Notes under the pieces: generated by a model
Databases searched by the model: none
The model's input: only the letters and a program-made list of their open reading frames with translations
What the model was told of the DNA's origin: nothing
DNA from: Marinomonas polaris DSM 16579
Lineage (GTDB): Bacteria > Pseudomonadota > Gammaproteobacteria > Pseudomonadales > Marinomonadaceae
Direction: 5' to 3'
Assembly: GCF_900129155.1 (NCBI RefSeq)
Contig: NZ_FQVF01000015.1
Coordinates: 1-64,000, forward strand
Length of the DNA stretch: 64,000 nt
Made by a program: the position numbers and the translations under genes
Part shown: positions 46,054 to 57,317 of the stretch, in pieces
How positions within the stretch are numbered: position 1 is the first letter of the stretch
Layout of the letters: each line of letters opens with the position of its first letter

Positions 46054-47166
46054 ATGAATTCCCAAAAACGTATTAATACGATTATTGGTTTAACGTTAGC
46101 AGCATCCCTGCTGCTAACTGGCTGTTCATCGAACGAAGATGAATCAGCTGTAGAAAAAGAAATTGTACGACCAGTAAAATTAATTACCATTGAGGCAACA
46201 GATTCAATAAATATTCGTCGCTTTCCTGCAGAATTAAAAGCCAGTGAAGAAGCAGATATTGCCTTTCGCGTTGGTGGACAATTAATGAAAGTAAATGTTG
46301 TCGCTGGTCAACGAGTCAATAAAGGCGAACTTCTAGCTTTACTGGATCCAACTGATTTCAAACTTGAAGTAGAGCTTGCTGAAGCAAACCAAAGTCTTGC
46401 CGAGGCGCAGTTTAAGCGTATTCAGGCAATATTTAAGCAAAACGCTACAACTAAATCTGAGTATGACTCAAGCAAAGCAACATTGGATCAAACTAATAAC
46501 GCCCTACAATCTGCTAAAAACCAATTTCAATACACTAAAGTTTACGCACCGTTTAAAGGAGTTATTTCCTCTGTAGCGACGGAAAACTTTCAATACATTA
46601 GTGCTACAGCACCTATTATGCACATACAAAATATTGACGATTTGGATGTAGAGTTTCAAGTTCCAGAAAGCCTAGTAGTCAGCATTAAATCCACACAGTC
46701 AGACTATCAACCAAACGTAATAGTCGATGTAGCACCAGACGAAGTATTATCAGGCACATACAAAGAACACAACACAACACCCGATCAAACATCCATGGCC
46801 TATGATGTTTCACTGCGCCTAATCCGCAACGGTAAACCAGAACACACTTTATTACCTGGTATGACAGCGAACGTCGATATAGATTTAAACCGTCTTTTAG
46901 GGATGAAAAAGCATGTTGTTATTCCTGTCGAAGCGGTTACACGTCGCGAAGATACAGACACAGGTAAATCAAACAGCACTGTTTGGGTCTTCAATAAAGA
47001 CACAGGCAAAGTGAGCGCACGTGTTGTGACACTTGGATCCTTACAAGGTAATCAAATTGAAATCACTTCAGGCCTTAACGCTGGAGATCAAGTGGTTGCT
47101 GCAGGAGTAAACAGTCTCACAGACTCCATGCATGTTCGCCCTTGGACACGTGAGCGAGGTCTATAA
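46054..47166 (+). CDS. RND efflux periplasmic adaptor (membrane fusion lipoprotein)
   Basis: A 370-aa adaptor: signal peptide with lipobox LLTGC (Cys at about 24), a barrel-sandwich region (AFRVGGQLMKVNVVAGQRVNKGELLALLDP), an alpha-hairpin (about 105-165), YTKVYAPFKGVISSV, then beta-barrel and membrane-proximal domains (LLPGMTANVDIDL, VIPVEAVTRRE). It links the inner-membrane pump to an outer-membrane channel. The stop and the pump start share a base (TAATG), so they are co-translated. ACGGAG precedes the ATG. Confidence 0.92.
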   Translation: MNSQKRINTIIGLTLAASLLLTGCSSNEDESAVEKEIVRPVKLITIEATDSINIRRFPAELKASEEADIAFRVGGQLMKVNVVAGQRVNKGELLALLDPTDFKLEVELAEANQSLAEAQFKRIQAIFKQNATTKSEYDSSKATLDQTNNALQSAKNQFQYTKVYAPFKGVISSVATENFQYISATAPIMHIQNIDDLDVEFQVPESLVVSIKSTQSDYQPNVIVDVAPDEVLSGTYKEHNTTPDQTSMAYDVSLRLIRNGKPEHTLLPGMTANVDIDLNRLLGMKKHVVIPVEAVTRREDTDTGKSNSTVWVFNKDTGKVSARVVTLGSLQGNQIEITSGLNAGDQVVAAGVNSLTDSMHVRPWTRERGL

Positions 47167-50100
47167 TGGATATTGCTGCTTATTTTATTAAACGCAAAGT
47201 AACGAGTTGGATGGTAACACTGATCTTATTGATCGGCGGTACCATCGCTTTTACTAACCTTGGTCAATTAGAAGATCCTGAATTTACTATCAAGGATGCT
47301 CTGATCATTACCCAATATCCTGGCGCTTCACCAGAACAGGTCGAAGAAGAAGTCACCTATCCGATTGAAACTGAATTACAGAACCTGCCTTACGTAGATA
47401 AAATTACATCAACATCAAAAGCGGGCTATTCAAAGGTTCAATTAACCATCAAAGACTCATATCGTGCTAAAGAGCTCAAGCAAATATGGGATGAAGTTCG
47501 TAAGAAAATTCGCGATATTCAAGGCGATTTCCCAAGCGGCGTGTCCACACCTATTGTTTTAGATGATTATGGCGATGTATACGGCGTGATGCTGGCGATC
47601 AATGGTCAGGGCTACCCATACAAAGACCTTAAAAACTACGTTGATTACATCAAGCGTGAATTAGTACTAGTTGATGGTGTCGCTAAAGTTACCGTAGCTG
47701 CAGAACAAGACGAGCAAGTTACTATTGAAATTTCTCGTGCCAAACTGGCCAATATGGGCATCGCACCAAGCCAATTAGAAGACTTATTATCGAACCAAAA
47801 CAGCGTATCAAACGCTGGACGTGTAAAAGTTGGCAGTGAATATATTCGCATTAGCCCGACTGGTGAATTCAAAGACATATCGGAGCTTGAGAACCTTATT
47901 GTCGGTACCCCATCGGATGGCAATTTAATTCGTTTACGAGACATTGCCACGGTGAAACGTGAATATGTTGAACCACAGACTCACATTGTTGATTTCAATG
48001 GCGCTAAATCGCTATTACTCGGCATATCCTTTTCATCTGGCGTAAACGTGGTGAAAATTGGCGAAGCATTAGAAAACCGAATTGAAGAGCTTCAATACCA
48101 GCAGCCTATTGGCTTAAGCATGGATCCTATTTATTTCCAATCAAAAGAAGTAGATCGTTCTGTGTCAAACTTCTTGCTTAATCTAGTTGAAGCCGTAGGT
48201 ATCGTTATCCTAGTACTTTTGGTCTTCATGGGCATTCGTTCTGGTATTTTGATTGGTATTATTCTGCTGCTTACCATTCTTGGTACCTTCATTATTATGG
48301 ATTACTTCCATATCAATCTACAGCGAATATCTTTAGGTGGTCTGATTATCGCCCTCGGTATGTTGGTAGATAATGCCATAGTGGTAACCGAAGGTGTACT
48401 CATAGGCATGCAAAGGGGCATGACCAAATTACAAGCCGCCAGTGCGGTTGTGAAACAGACTAAATGGCCACTTTTAGGTGCAACCGTCATTGCAGTTACC
48501 GCTTTTGCACCGATTGGTTTATCGCCTGATGCTGTTGGTGAATTCGTTGGTTCGCTGTTCTATGTTTTGTTGATTTCTCTGCTATTAAGCTGGATCACAG
48601 CCATTACATTGACGCCTTTTTTCTGTGATTTATTCTTCAAAGAAACAATCCAAAAAGCCAACAATGAAGACGGTTCAGCAGAAGAACTAGCCGACCCTTA
48701 CAAAGGTTTTATCTTTACTGGCTATAAATGGTTGCTAGATAAAGCCATGCACTACCGCTGGGTAACGGTCATTCTTTTAATTGGTAGCTTGTTTACTGCC
48801 GGTTGGGCATTCCAATTTGTAAAACAATCTTTCTTCCCACCTTCAACAACACCTATGTTCTATATGGACATTCAAATGCCGGAAGGAACCCACATTGATA
48901 GTACTTACAAAACCGTAAAACAAATTGAAAGCGATCTGTTGAAAGACGATCGTATTAACTACGTAACATCAACAACTGGGCAAGGCGCTTTGCGTTTCAT
49001 GTTGACGTACACAGCAGAACAAACTAACTCAAGTTACGCTCAGTTCATTATTCGAACCAAGAATGCTGACGTAATTCCTAGCTTACTAAAAGACTTGTAT
49101 TACAAAATGCAGGAAGAGTACCCTGAGCTTGAAGTAAAACTGCAACGCCTACAGTTAGGACCATCTAGTGGCGCTAAGCTTGAAGCTCGTATTAGTGGTC
49201 CAGACCCTAAACATTTACGTCAAATAAGCGCGCAGATCCAAGAGATTTACCGCACTGATGGTGGCCTTGAAAATATTAAAGACAACTGGCGTCAGCCTGT
49301 TAAGGTGCTTCGCCCAATCTTTAATGATGCTCAAGCTCGACGTCTAGGTATCAGCAAAACAGAATTGGACGATGTATTGTTAACCAACTTTACTGGATCT
49401 CAAATTGGTTTGTATCGTGAAGGCACTGACTTGCTCCCTATAGTAAGAACGGCGCCTGAAAATGAGCGTGTCTCAATAGACCAAATCCGTGACTTACAGA
49501 TCTATAGCCCAGCGACAGGATCCTACGTAACCCTTTCGACACTGGTATCTGGATTTGAAACCGTTTGGGAAGATCCAATCATTGAACGTCGAGATCGTAA
49601 ACGTACTATTACGGTGATGGCTGATCCTAAAATTTTAGGTGATGAAACAGCAATGGAGATCTTTTCTCGTACTCGTAGCGCAATCGAAGCAATTCATTTG
49701 CCACCAGGGTATGTTCTAGATTGGGGCGGTGAATACGAAAGCAGTACTGATGCTCAGGCTAACATATTCAAGGCTTTGCCGATGGGCTACCTATTTATGT
49801 TTATCATCACCATATTACTGTTTAACTCAATTCGTGTGCCGCTGACAATTTGGTTCTGTGTACCGCTAGCATTAATTGGTGTTTCAACAGGGCTACTGGT
49901 AATGAACTCTGCATTCGGCTTTATGGCATTGCTTGGATTCTTGAGTCTATCAGGCATGACAGTGAAAAACGGTATCGTATTAGCAGACCAAATAAACTAC
50001 GAACTTGAACAAGGTACAGAGAAATACGAAGCTATCTTCATTTCTGCTGTGAGCCGTGTTCGACCTGTTTGTATGGCTGCAGTCACAACCATTCTTGGTA

Positions 50101-50255
50101 TGGTGCCATTACTTTACGATGCGTTTTTTGAAGGCATGGCCGTGGTCATTTCCTTTGGCTTAGGCTTCGCGACAATACTGACACTGATCGCTGTACCTGT
50201 GTTTTACACTATATTATTCCGAGTCAAATATCGTCATCACGAAGACTTTGAATAA
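47166..50255 (+). CDS. RND family efflux transporter permease
   Basis: A 1029-aa AcrB-type proton-driven pump with twelve transmembrane helices and two large periplasmic loops. The segment IALGMLVDNAIVVTEG in TM4 carries the proton-relay Asp, and the second half repeats the pattern (FMALLGFLSLSGMTVKNGIVLADQ). The N-terminus MDIAAYFIKRKVTSWMVTLILLIGG is typical of the HAE1-like subgroup that pairs with lipoprotein adaptors. No outer-membrane factor gene is adjacent, so a shared TolC is likely. Substrate unknown. A terminator follows. Confidence 0.93.
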   Translation: MDIAAYFIKRKVTSWMVTLILLIGGTIAFTNLGQLEDPEFTIKDALIITQYPGASPEQVEEEVTYPIETELQNLPYVDKITSTSKAGYSKVQLTIKDSYRAKELKQIWDEVRKKIRDIQGDFPSGVSTPIVLDDYGDVYGVMLAINGQGYPYKDLKNYVDYIKRELVLVDGVAKVTVAAEQDEQVTIEISRAKLANMGIAPSQLEDLLSNQNSVSNAGRVKVGSEYIRISPTGEFKDISELENLIVGTPSDGNLIRLRDIATVKREYVEPQTHIVDFNGAKSLLLGISFSSGVNVVKIGEALENRIEELQYQQPIGLSMDPIYFQSKEVDRSVSNFLLNLVEAVGIVILVLLVFMGIRSGILIGIILLLTILGTFIIMDYFHINLQRISLGGLIIALGMLVDNAIVVTEGVLIGMQRGMTKLQAASAVVKQTKWPLLGATVIAVTAFAPIGLSPDAVGEFVGSLFYVLLISLLLSWITAITLTPFFCDLFFKETIQKANNEDGSAEELADPYKGFIFTGYKWLLDKAMHYRWVTVILLIGSLFTAGWAFQFVKQSFFPPSTTPMFYMDIQMPEGTHIDSTYKTVKQIESDLLKDDRINYVTSTTGQGALRFMLTYTAEQTNSSYAQFIIRTKNADVIPSLLKDLYYKMQEEYPELEVKLQRLQLGPSSGAKLEARISGPDPKHLRQISAQIQEIYRTDGGLENIKDNWRQPVKVLRPIFNDAQARRLGISKTELDDVLLTNFTGSQIGLYREGTDLLPIVRTAPENERVSIDQIRDLQIYSPATGSYVTLSTLVSGFETVWEDPIIERRDRKRTITVMADPKILGDETAMEIFSRTRSAIEAIHLPPGYVLDWGGEYESSTDAQANIFKALPMGYLFMFIITILLFNSIRVPLTIWFCVPLALIGVSTGLLVMNSAFGFMALLGFLSLSGMTVKNGIVLADQINYELEQGTEKYEAIFISAVSRVRPVCMAAVTTILGMVPLLYDAFFEGMAVVISFGLGFATILTLIAVPVFYTILFRVKYRHHEDFE

Positions 50256-50293
50256 TACTTTTGAATAATGACTAAGCGTTGTATTTAGAGGAT

Positions 50294-50327
50294 GGAGCTT
50301 TATCGAATAGATAAAGCTCCTGTTTTT
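50294..50327 (+). terminator. Terminator of the RND efflux operon
   Basis: An 11-bp perfect stem, GGAGCTTTATC (50294-50304) with GATAAAGCTCC (50310-50320), has a GAATA loop and is followed by TGTTTTT. It separates the pump from the LysR gene starting at 50354. Confidence 0.9.
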
Positions 50328-50353
50328 AAACTACCTATCGTATTGAGAAGACC

Positions 50354-51334
50354 ATGCATCTAGACGACATCTTAAAATTAGACATTAAGCTACTCGTCGC
50401 TTTCGTCACTATCATGGAAGAAGGCAGCGTTTCTCGCGCCGCGGAAAGACTTGGAGTGACACAGCCTGCACTTAGTAAAAGCTTACAACGCTTGAGAGAT
50501 TTATTTAAGGATTCGTTATTCACTCGCCAAGCCTATGGCTTAAGCCCAACAGCGCGAGCCTCTGAATTACACGACCTAATTCAGCCAATTTTAAACTCTC
50601 TTTCTGAATTAATGAGCCCGAACTCACTAGATTTAAAAAACCTAGATCGACGTTTCAAGCTACGTGTAGATGAAGGAGATTTAGAAAATTTTATTGAGCC
50701 ATTACTAGCGTCATTACAATATCAGGCACCAGGTATGAGGCTATCCATCAGCTCATGGGGAGATTCCCACCTAGATGAGCTAGTTTCAGGCAATGTAGAT
50801 CTTGGGATTATGCGTATCAACGATACGCCCGGTAATGTTCGCAGCAAGCTAATAGGCTACATGGAAGCTTGTATTATATTAAGTGAAGCGCATCCGCTTT
50901 ATCACAAAGAAGAATTGACGGTAACAGAGCTGTTATCCCACAAAGTGGTGACACATCACTTACGTAACAACCGAAATAGCACCTTTTCTAAAACTGAACA
51001 AAAGCTAAAGCAGCAAGGTCATTGTATTCAGCCAGATTTAGAAACAGACAGCCTGATGGTTGCTATGCAAGCAGTGAAAAGAGGCATGGCACTGGTAACA
51101 TCTCGCTCAATTGGCGACTTATTTTTACAAATAATGTGCGAGAAAGCCCATTTTTATCCAGTGAAATTATTGCCAATTCCAAAAGAAGTATTGGAGCTCG
51201 ATGAATATAGTGGTCGACACCCTATCCATATTTTTTGGCATGAACGCTTTAATAATGACCTTGCTCATCGTTGGCTGAGAGAACAGATCATTTACTTTAT
51301 GCGTGAATCCCCCTGGATGCATCCACCAGTTTGA
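50354..51334 (+). CDS. LysR-family transcriptional regulator
   Basis: A 326-aa LysR protein of the LeuO/NodD-like layout. The N-terminal HTH (residues about 9-66) reads KLLVAFVTIMEEGSVSRAAERLGVTQPALSKSLQRLRDLF, then TPTARASEL-type linker and an effector domain with DLGIMRIND. It is separated from the RND genes by a terminator and converges with the DUF1653 gene. The target and ligand are not evident. Confidence 0.88.
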   Translation: MHLDDILKLDIKLLVAFVTIMEEGSVSRAAERLGVTQPALSKSLQRLRDLFKDSLFTRQAYGLSPTARASELHDLIQPILNSLSELMSPNSLDLKNLDRRFKLRVDEGDLENFIEPLLASLQYQAPGMRLSISSWGDSHLDELVSGNVDLGIMRINDTPGNVRSKLIGYMEACIILSEAHPLYHKEELTVTELLSHKVVTHHLRNNRNSTFSKTEQKLKQQGHCIQPDLETDSLMVAMQAVKRGMALVTSRSIGDLFLQIMCEKAHFYPVKLLPIPKEVLELDEYSGRHPIHIFWHERFNNDLAHRWLREQIIYFMRESPWMHPPV

Positions 51335-51355
51335 TGCATCCACATTCTAATAGAA

Positions 51356-51577
51356 TTATCCCGCGTCGCGCTCCGATCTAACCCAATCAAAGCGCGGGAT
51401 TCTTTCACCATTTATTTCAACAGACTCTTGAAACATACTTAGCGGTCTTGCCCACCAGCCGAATTCTCCATATAAAGCCTGATAAATAACTAACTCTTCC
51501 TCAGTTTCGCTGTGTTTTGCCACTCGCTCAACCCAGTACAGCGCCCCTTTATAATGTTGATAAACGCCCGCTTTCAT
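51356..51577 (-). CDS. DUF1653 family protein
   Basis: A 73-aa protein, almost entirely the DUF1653 domain: [35 protein letters not shown], then [24 protein letters not shown]. The fold is a small beta-barrel and the function is unknown. I take the ATG at 51577 ([11 protein letters not shown]) because it has AGAGG 8 nt upstream and matches the family start; the open frame runs back to 51622. Confidence 0.87.
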   Translation of the reverse strand: MKAGVYQHYKGALYWVERVAKHSETEEELVIYQALYGEFGWWARPLSMFQESVEINGERIPRFDWVRSERDAG

Positions 51578-51632
51578 ATTTAAAACCTCTATACTTTTTA
51601 AAAATCGACCATAATTAGCCAATATCTAGAAA

Positions 51633-51654
51633 AACTTGTCGCTAATGCGAAAGT
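51633..51654. promoter_or_regulatory. Imperfect palindrome upstream of the arginine catabolic operon
   Basis: AACTTGTCGC-TAAT-GCGAAAGTT forms a near-perfect inverted repeat with one unpaired base. It lies about 80 bp before aruF, in the region that must hold the operon promoter and also faces DUF1653. An operator is possible, but no regulator is assigned. Confidence 0.35.
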
Positions 51655-51731
51655 TACTCTCTTACACGTACTATAGAACTCAGCAATAATACTTACATAT
51701 TATCGCCCTAACCCATTTTCAGGAATTTTCT

Positions 51732-52745
51732 ATGTATCTAGTACGTCCAGTAGATTTTGCCGATCTTCCTGCGCTGGAACGCCTTGCTCAACAGGCGGGT
51801 ATTGGTATTACAAACTTCCCCGCAAACAGAGAACGCCTCAACGACAAAATCGCGTCTTCTCGTCGTTCTTTTCAAACTGATGTCGTACAGCCAGGCGACG
51901 AATCCTACTTGTTTGTGTTGGTGGATACCAGCAATGAACAGATTGTTGGTTGTTGTGGCATCGATGCCATGGTGGGAGTCGATACACCGTTTTACAGCTA
52001 TCGCATTGATGAAGTGGTTCATGCGTCGCCACAGTTGCAAATTCACAATCGAATTCCTGCACTCTTCTTATGCCATGACTATAGCGGAACCAGCCGACTT
52101 ATTGCCTTAGTGGTCGACAAGGCGCACCAGAACCCCCTTGCTATGTCTTTGTTATCCAGAGCACGCCTACTCTTTATTGCTCGTTATCCAGAGCGTTTTA
52201 CTAAGCGTTTATTTGCAGAATTGCGCGGCGAAAGTGACAAACACGGCTACTCTGCTTTTTGGGACGCCTTGGGAAAACACTTTTTTACCATGGACTTCAA
52301 GAAAGCCGACTATCTTTCAGGTGTCAGCAATAAAAATTTTATCGCAGAATTAATGCCTCGCTACCCGATTTATGTTCCAACCTTGCCAGAAGCCGCACAA
52401 GAAGCAATTGGTGTAGTGCATGAAAACTCAGGGCAAAGTGCAGACATTTTATTAGATGAAGGTTTTGAGTTCCGTGGCTATGTGGACATATTTGATGCCG
52501 GCCCTAGTATCGAAGCAAGAACAGAAAGCCTGCACACCATTACCAACCAGAAAACAGACAAGGCACTGACGCTAACAGAAATCTCAAAAGGCGCTATCCA
52601 CCTTATATCTGCAGGCCATTTAGAGAATTTCAGAGTGACTGCCGCACCTGCTGAGCCGCAAGTAGCAGGATTAGCATTAGAAAAATCGACCCAAGAAAGG
52701 CTAGGCATTTCATCTGGAAAGCGTATCCAGTGGGTTGCTCTATAA
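51732..52745 (+). CDS. aruF: Arginine N-succinyltransferase, alpha subunit
   Basis: A 337-aa AstA-family enzyme that transfers succinyl from succinyl-CoA to arginine, the first step of the succinyltransferase pathway. It is GNAT-like, starting MYLVRPVDFADLPALERLAQQAGIGITNFP, with conserved RARLLFIARYPERFTKRLFAELRG, FWDALGKHFFTMDF, and FIAELMPRYPIYV. As in Pseudomonas, two paralogous subunits are encoded in tandem; this first copy is named alpha by position. It starts the aruF-aruG-astD-astB operon. Confidence 0.9.
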   Translation: MYLVRPVDFADLPALERLAQQAGIGITNFPANRERLNDKIASSRRSFQTDVVQPGDESYLFVLVDTSNEQIVGCCGIDAMVGVDTPFYSYRIDEVVHASPQLQIHNRIPALFLCHDYSGTSRLIALVVDKAHQNPLAMSLLSRARLLFIARYPERFTKRLFAELRGESDKHGYSAFWDALGKHFFTMDFKKADYLSGVSNKNFIAELMPRYPIYVPTLPEAAQEAIGVVHENSGQSADILLDEGFEFRGYVDIFDAGPSIEARTESLHTITNQKTDKALTLTEISKGAIHLISAGHLENFRVTAAPAEPQVAGLALEKSTQERLGISSGKRIQWVAL

Positions 52746-52815
52746 ACAATAATAACGATCTGCATGATCTTAATAACCGTCAAAAGCAGCTTAATTAAAT
52801 ACGAGGAACACCATC

Positions 52816-53880
52816 ATGATGGTCATACGCCCCATTTGTCAGAATGACCTAAAGTCTCTTTACCGACTTGCAGAAAAAACCGGCATTGGTTTTACCTCCT
52901 TGGTGTCTGATGAAGCCATTCTACAAAAGAAAATCGACGGCGCCGTGCGTTCTTTTAACAAAGAAAACGTCACCAAGCCCCACAATGAAGATTATTTGAT
53001 GGTACTTGAAGATACCACAACAGGTGACATTGTTGGTACCTGTGGAATATTAGCTACGGTTGGTTTAGATGAACCCTTCTACAGCTATCATCTAGGAACC
53101 ATTACTCACGCATCCCGTGAACTTGGTGTACATAACGCCATTCCTACTCTGATACTTAATAATGACTTCACCGGATTTAGTGAGATCTGCACACTGTTTT
53201 TAGAAGAAGATTACCGTCATTCAAAAAACGGCCAACTGCTTTCTAAGGCACGTTTTATGTTCATGGCACAATTTCCTGAACGTTTTACCGATAAAGTATT
53301 CGCGGAAATGCGTGGTGTTAGTGATGAAAATGGCATTTCTCCTCTATGGGAGAGTCTTGGCCGCCACTTCTTCTCTATTGATTTTAAAGAAGCTGACGAA
53401 CTTACCTCTCAAGGTAACAAACAGTTTATTGCTGAGCTTATGCCGAACAACCCAGTCTACGTTAACTTGCTGCCACAAGAAGCCCGCGACGTCTTGGGAC
53501 AAGTTCACAAAAATACGGTGCCAGCCCGTCGTTTATTAGAACAAGAAGGCTTTCGTTATGAAAACTACGTCGACATTTTTGATGGCGGCCCAAGTTTAGA
53601 GGCTCGTGTGCAAGACATACGAGCAGTCCGAGATAGCCGACTTTGCCTTGCTAACATAGGTCAACCTAAAGGCATCCGTGAAGGCAAAGGCGAAGGGATG
53701 AGCGAAGGTAATTACTATCTTGTCTCGAATGCCAAGGTAAAAGACTTTCGTTGCATTCTGATTCAACGATCAATACCGCCTGGCAGCGCTATGACTTTGA
53801 CTCAAGAGGAAGCAGACTGCCTCTGCATAATAAACAAAGAACCCGTTCGAATCGTGGAACTATCACCCTATTCAAGATAA
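52816..53880 (+). CDS. aruG: Arginine N-succinyltransferase, beta subunit
   Basis: A 354-aa paralogue of the preceding gene with the same blocks (VIRPICQNDLKSLYRLAEKTGIGFTSL, LLSKARFMFMAQFPERFTDKVFAEMRG, LWESLGRHFFSIDF, FIAELMPNNPVYV). Divergence between the copies supports two subunits of a heteromeric enzyme rather than a recent duplication. A Gly/Glu-rich insert (KGIREGKGEGMSEGN, about residues 285-299) is absent from the alpha copy. It lies 70 bp after aruF and 67 bp before astD. Confidence 0.9.
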   Translation: MMVIRPICQNDLKSLYRLAEKTGIGFTSLVSDEAILQKKIDGAVRSFNKENVTKPHNEDYLMVLEDTTTGDIVGTCGILATVGLDEPFYSYHLGTITHASRELGVHNAIPTLILNNDFTGFSEICTLFLEEDYRHSKNGQLLSKARFMFMAQFPERFTDKVFAEMRGVSDENGISPLWESLGRHFFSIDFKEADELTSQGNKQFIAELMPNNPVYVNLLPQEARDVLGQVHKNTVPARRLLEQEGFRYENYVDIFDGGPSLEARVQDIRAVRDSRLCLANIGQPKGIREGKGEGMSEGNYYLVSNAKVKDFRCILIQRSIPPGSAMTLTQEEADCLCIINKEPVRIVELSPYSR

Positions 53881-53890
53881 GTGCGCTTAA

Positions 53891-55420
<1,530 letters not shown>

Positions 55421-55443
55421 TGCTTACAGACTGCAGAATAGAC

Positions 55444-55475
55444 AACTTAGATTCAGGTGCAACTTAAATTCAGGT
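55444..55475 (+). repeat. Short direct repeat before astB
   Basis: Two copies of a 15-mer, AACTTAGATTCAGGT (55444-55458) and AACTTAAATTCAGGT (55461-55475), differ at one base and are 17 bp apart. They fill most of the 71-bp astD-astB spacer, ending 16 bp before the astB start. This is probably a small tandem duplication; effect unknown. Confidence 0.6.
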
Positions 55476-55491
55476 ATAACAAGAGGCAATT

Positions 55492-56838
55492 ATGAACACA
55501 GCGACAGAAGCCAATTTTGACGGCTTAGTGGGCCCAACCCACAACTACAGCGGCCTATCTTTTGGTAACGTCGCTTCATTGAATAACTCAGCACGTCCAT
55601 CCAATCCAAAAGCAGCGGCAAAACAAGGCTTAGTAAAAATGAAAGCCTTGGCTGATATGGGATTTGTTCAAGGTGTACTCGCGCCACACGAACGCCCACA
55701 TATCCCAACGCTACGCCGTTTAGGTTTTTCTGGTAGTGACACAAATATATTAGAACAAGCCGCTAAACAAGCACCCAAGCTGCTTGCTGCGGTTAGTTCT
55801 GCGTCTTGTATGTGGACAGCCAACGCTGCAACCGTATCGCCAAGTGGTGACACCAGTGACAAGCGAGTGCATTTCACGCCTGCAAACTTAGTAAATAAAT
55901 TCCATCGCTCCATCGAACATGAAACCACTGGCGCGATTTTACAAGCGACCTTTAAAGACGAAAAACATTTCGCTCACCATCCAGCGTTGCCTAGTGTCGA
56001 TCACTTTGGCGATGAAGGGGCAGCAAACCACACACGTTTTTGCCATGGTTATGGCGAACAAGGCATCGAGTTCTTTGTGTATGGAATGGAAGCCTTCAAC
56101 AACAGCGCGCCACATCCGGCTAAATTTCCAGCTCGTCACACTTTAGAAGCCTCTCAAGCGGTGGCGCGTCGTCATGGATTATCCCCAGAACAAGTAGTTT
56201 ACGCACAACAAAATCCAGACGTCATCGACGCTGGTGTTTTCCACAATGACGTGATTGCCGTAGGTAACCGTAACGCGCACTTTTATCACCAAGAGGCTTT
56301 CTTAGATACCGCTAAGATGAAGCAAGACTTACTAACAGCTTGGGGAGATAGAGCGTCTAAGCTCCACCTGATTGAAGTTCCGAGTAATGCCGTATCAGTA
56401 CAAGACTGTATTCAGTCTTACCTGTTTAATAGCCAGTTATTAAGCCGTGACGATGATGACATGGTTTTAGTTGTACCGGGTGAATGCGAAAACAATCCAG
56501 CGGTTTGGGCGTATTTAAATAGCCTAGTTGTTGGTCAATCGCCGATCAATGAGATCAAAGTCTTCGACCTCAAACAAAGCATGAGCAACGGCGGCGGCCC
56601 AGCTTGCCTTCGACTTCGCGTTGCCCTCACACAAGCTGAGCAACAAGCTATTAATCCATCGACACTGATGAATAACGCCTTGTTTGAGCGTTTAAATATC
56701 TGGGTAGATAAGCATTACCGGGATGAACTGCATGAAAAAGACCTTGCCGATCCGCAGCTGTTAATCGAAAGCCGCAACGCATTAGATGAATTAACTCAGA
56801 TAATGAACTTGGGAAGTGTCTACGAATTTCAAAGGTAG
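55492..56838 (+). CDS. astB: N-succinylarginine dihydrolase
   Basis: A 448-aa amidinotransferase-fold hydrolase that removes two ammonia and CO2 from succinylarginine to give succinylornithine, the second pathway step. The start [21 protein letters not shown] is diagnostic. The nucleophilic cysteine is in [15 protein letters not shown] near residue 367, with the catalytic His in [10 protein letters not shown]. It is the last gene visible of the operon. The transaminase astC and hydrolase astE needed to finish the pathway are not in the window. Confidence 0.95.
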   Translation: MNTATEANFDGLVGPTHNYSGLSFGNVASLNNSARPSNPKAAAKQGLVKMKALADMGFVQGVLAPHERPHIPTLRRLGFSGSDTNILEQAAKQAPKLLAAVSSASCMWTANAATVSPSGDTSDKRVHFTPANLVNKFHRSIEHETTGAILQATFKDEKHFAHHPALPSVDHFGDEGAANHTRFCHGYGEQGIEFFVYGMEAFNNSAPHPAKFPARHTLEASQAVARRHGLSPEQVVYAQQNPDVIDAGVFHNDVIAVGNRNAHFYHQEAFLDTAKMKQDLLTAWGDRASKLHLIEVPSNAVSVQDCIQSYLFNSQLLSRDDDDMVLVVPGECENNPAVWAYLNSLVVGQSPINEIKVFDLKQSMSNGGGPACLRLRVALTQAEQQAINPSTLMNNALFERLNIWVDKHYRDELHEKDLADPQLLIESRNALDELTQIMNLGSVYEFQR

Positions 56839-56883
56839 TCTCGAACAACCCCACCCTAACCAACCCTACACTTGAAGATAAGG

Positions 56884-56928
56884 GGCTTCAGCTCCTCCCC
56901 CTGCTAAGGGGGAGATTGGGAGGGGGTT
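56884..56928. repeat. G/C-run hairpin, possible dispersed intergenic repeat
   Basis: CTCCCCC (56895-56901) and GGGGGAG (56908-56914) form a 7-bp stem with a TGCTAA loop, followed by ATTGGGAGGGGG, a partial second copy of the arm. The block stands out from the local AT-rich sequence. It lies between the convergent astB and DUF1904 genes and may act as terminator. Its form resembles dispersed REP-like intergenic elements, but no second copy is in this window. Confidence 0.5.
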
Positions 56929-56933
56929 ATCTC

Positions 56934-57266
56934 TTAAAAGTGCTCGCCATTCTCGTAATAATCTTTGCCCTGTAGATCATGAAACAAAACGGTAATGTCT
57001 TGGCCACTATCTACCAATGGTCTAACCAATTCTTCGATGATTAACGCTACTTTGCGCTTTACTTCATCGCCTCTGTCAAACCACAAAACATCAAAGAATG
57101 GATAAGCAGGAGAAGCACCGCCGACCGCAAGATACGTCGTTGCTTGATACTCAAGTGTAAAATGTGAATTAGGCGTATCGGTAATTTCAGCTAAGTTTTC
57201 TATCAGGATATCTGCGATAGATTCTAATTCGTCAAAAGCTAGTCCACGAACACGTAAATGAGGCAT
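56934..57266 (-). CDS. DUF1904 family protein
   Basis: A 110-aa small cytoplasmic protein that begins MPHLRVRGLAFDELESIADILIENLAEIT and continues with a FFDVLWFDRGDEVKRKVALIIEELVRPL helix-strand pattern. The layout is like tautomerase or MIF-type two-layer folds. The family is uncharacterised. Acidic overall, no signal peptide. Single gene between astB and DUF2914. Confidence 0.75.
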   Translation of the reverse strand: MPHLRVRGLAFDELESIADILIENLAEITDTPNSHFTLEYQATTYLAVGGASPAYPFFDVLWFDRGDEVKRKVALIIEELVRPLVDSGQDITVLFHDLQGKDYYENGEHF

Positions 57267-57317
57267 ATTAATCCTTAGTCGATATCAACAATTTAGCAGT
57301 AAATAATGCCTGATTTA

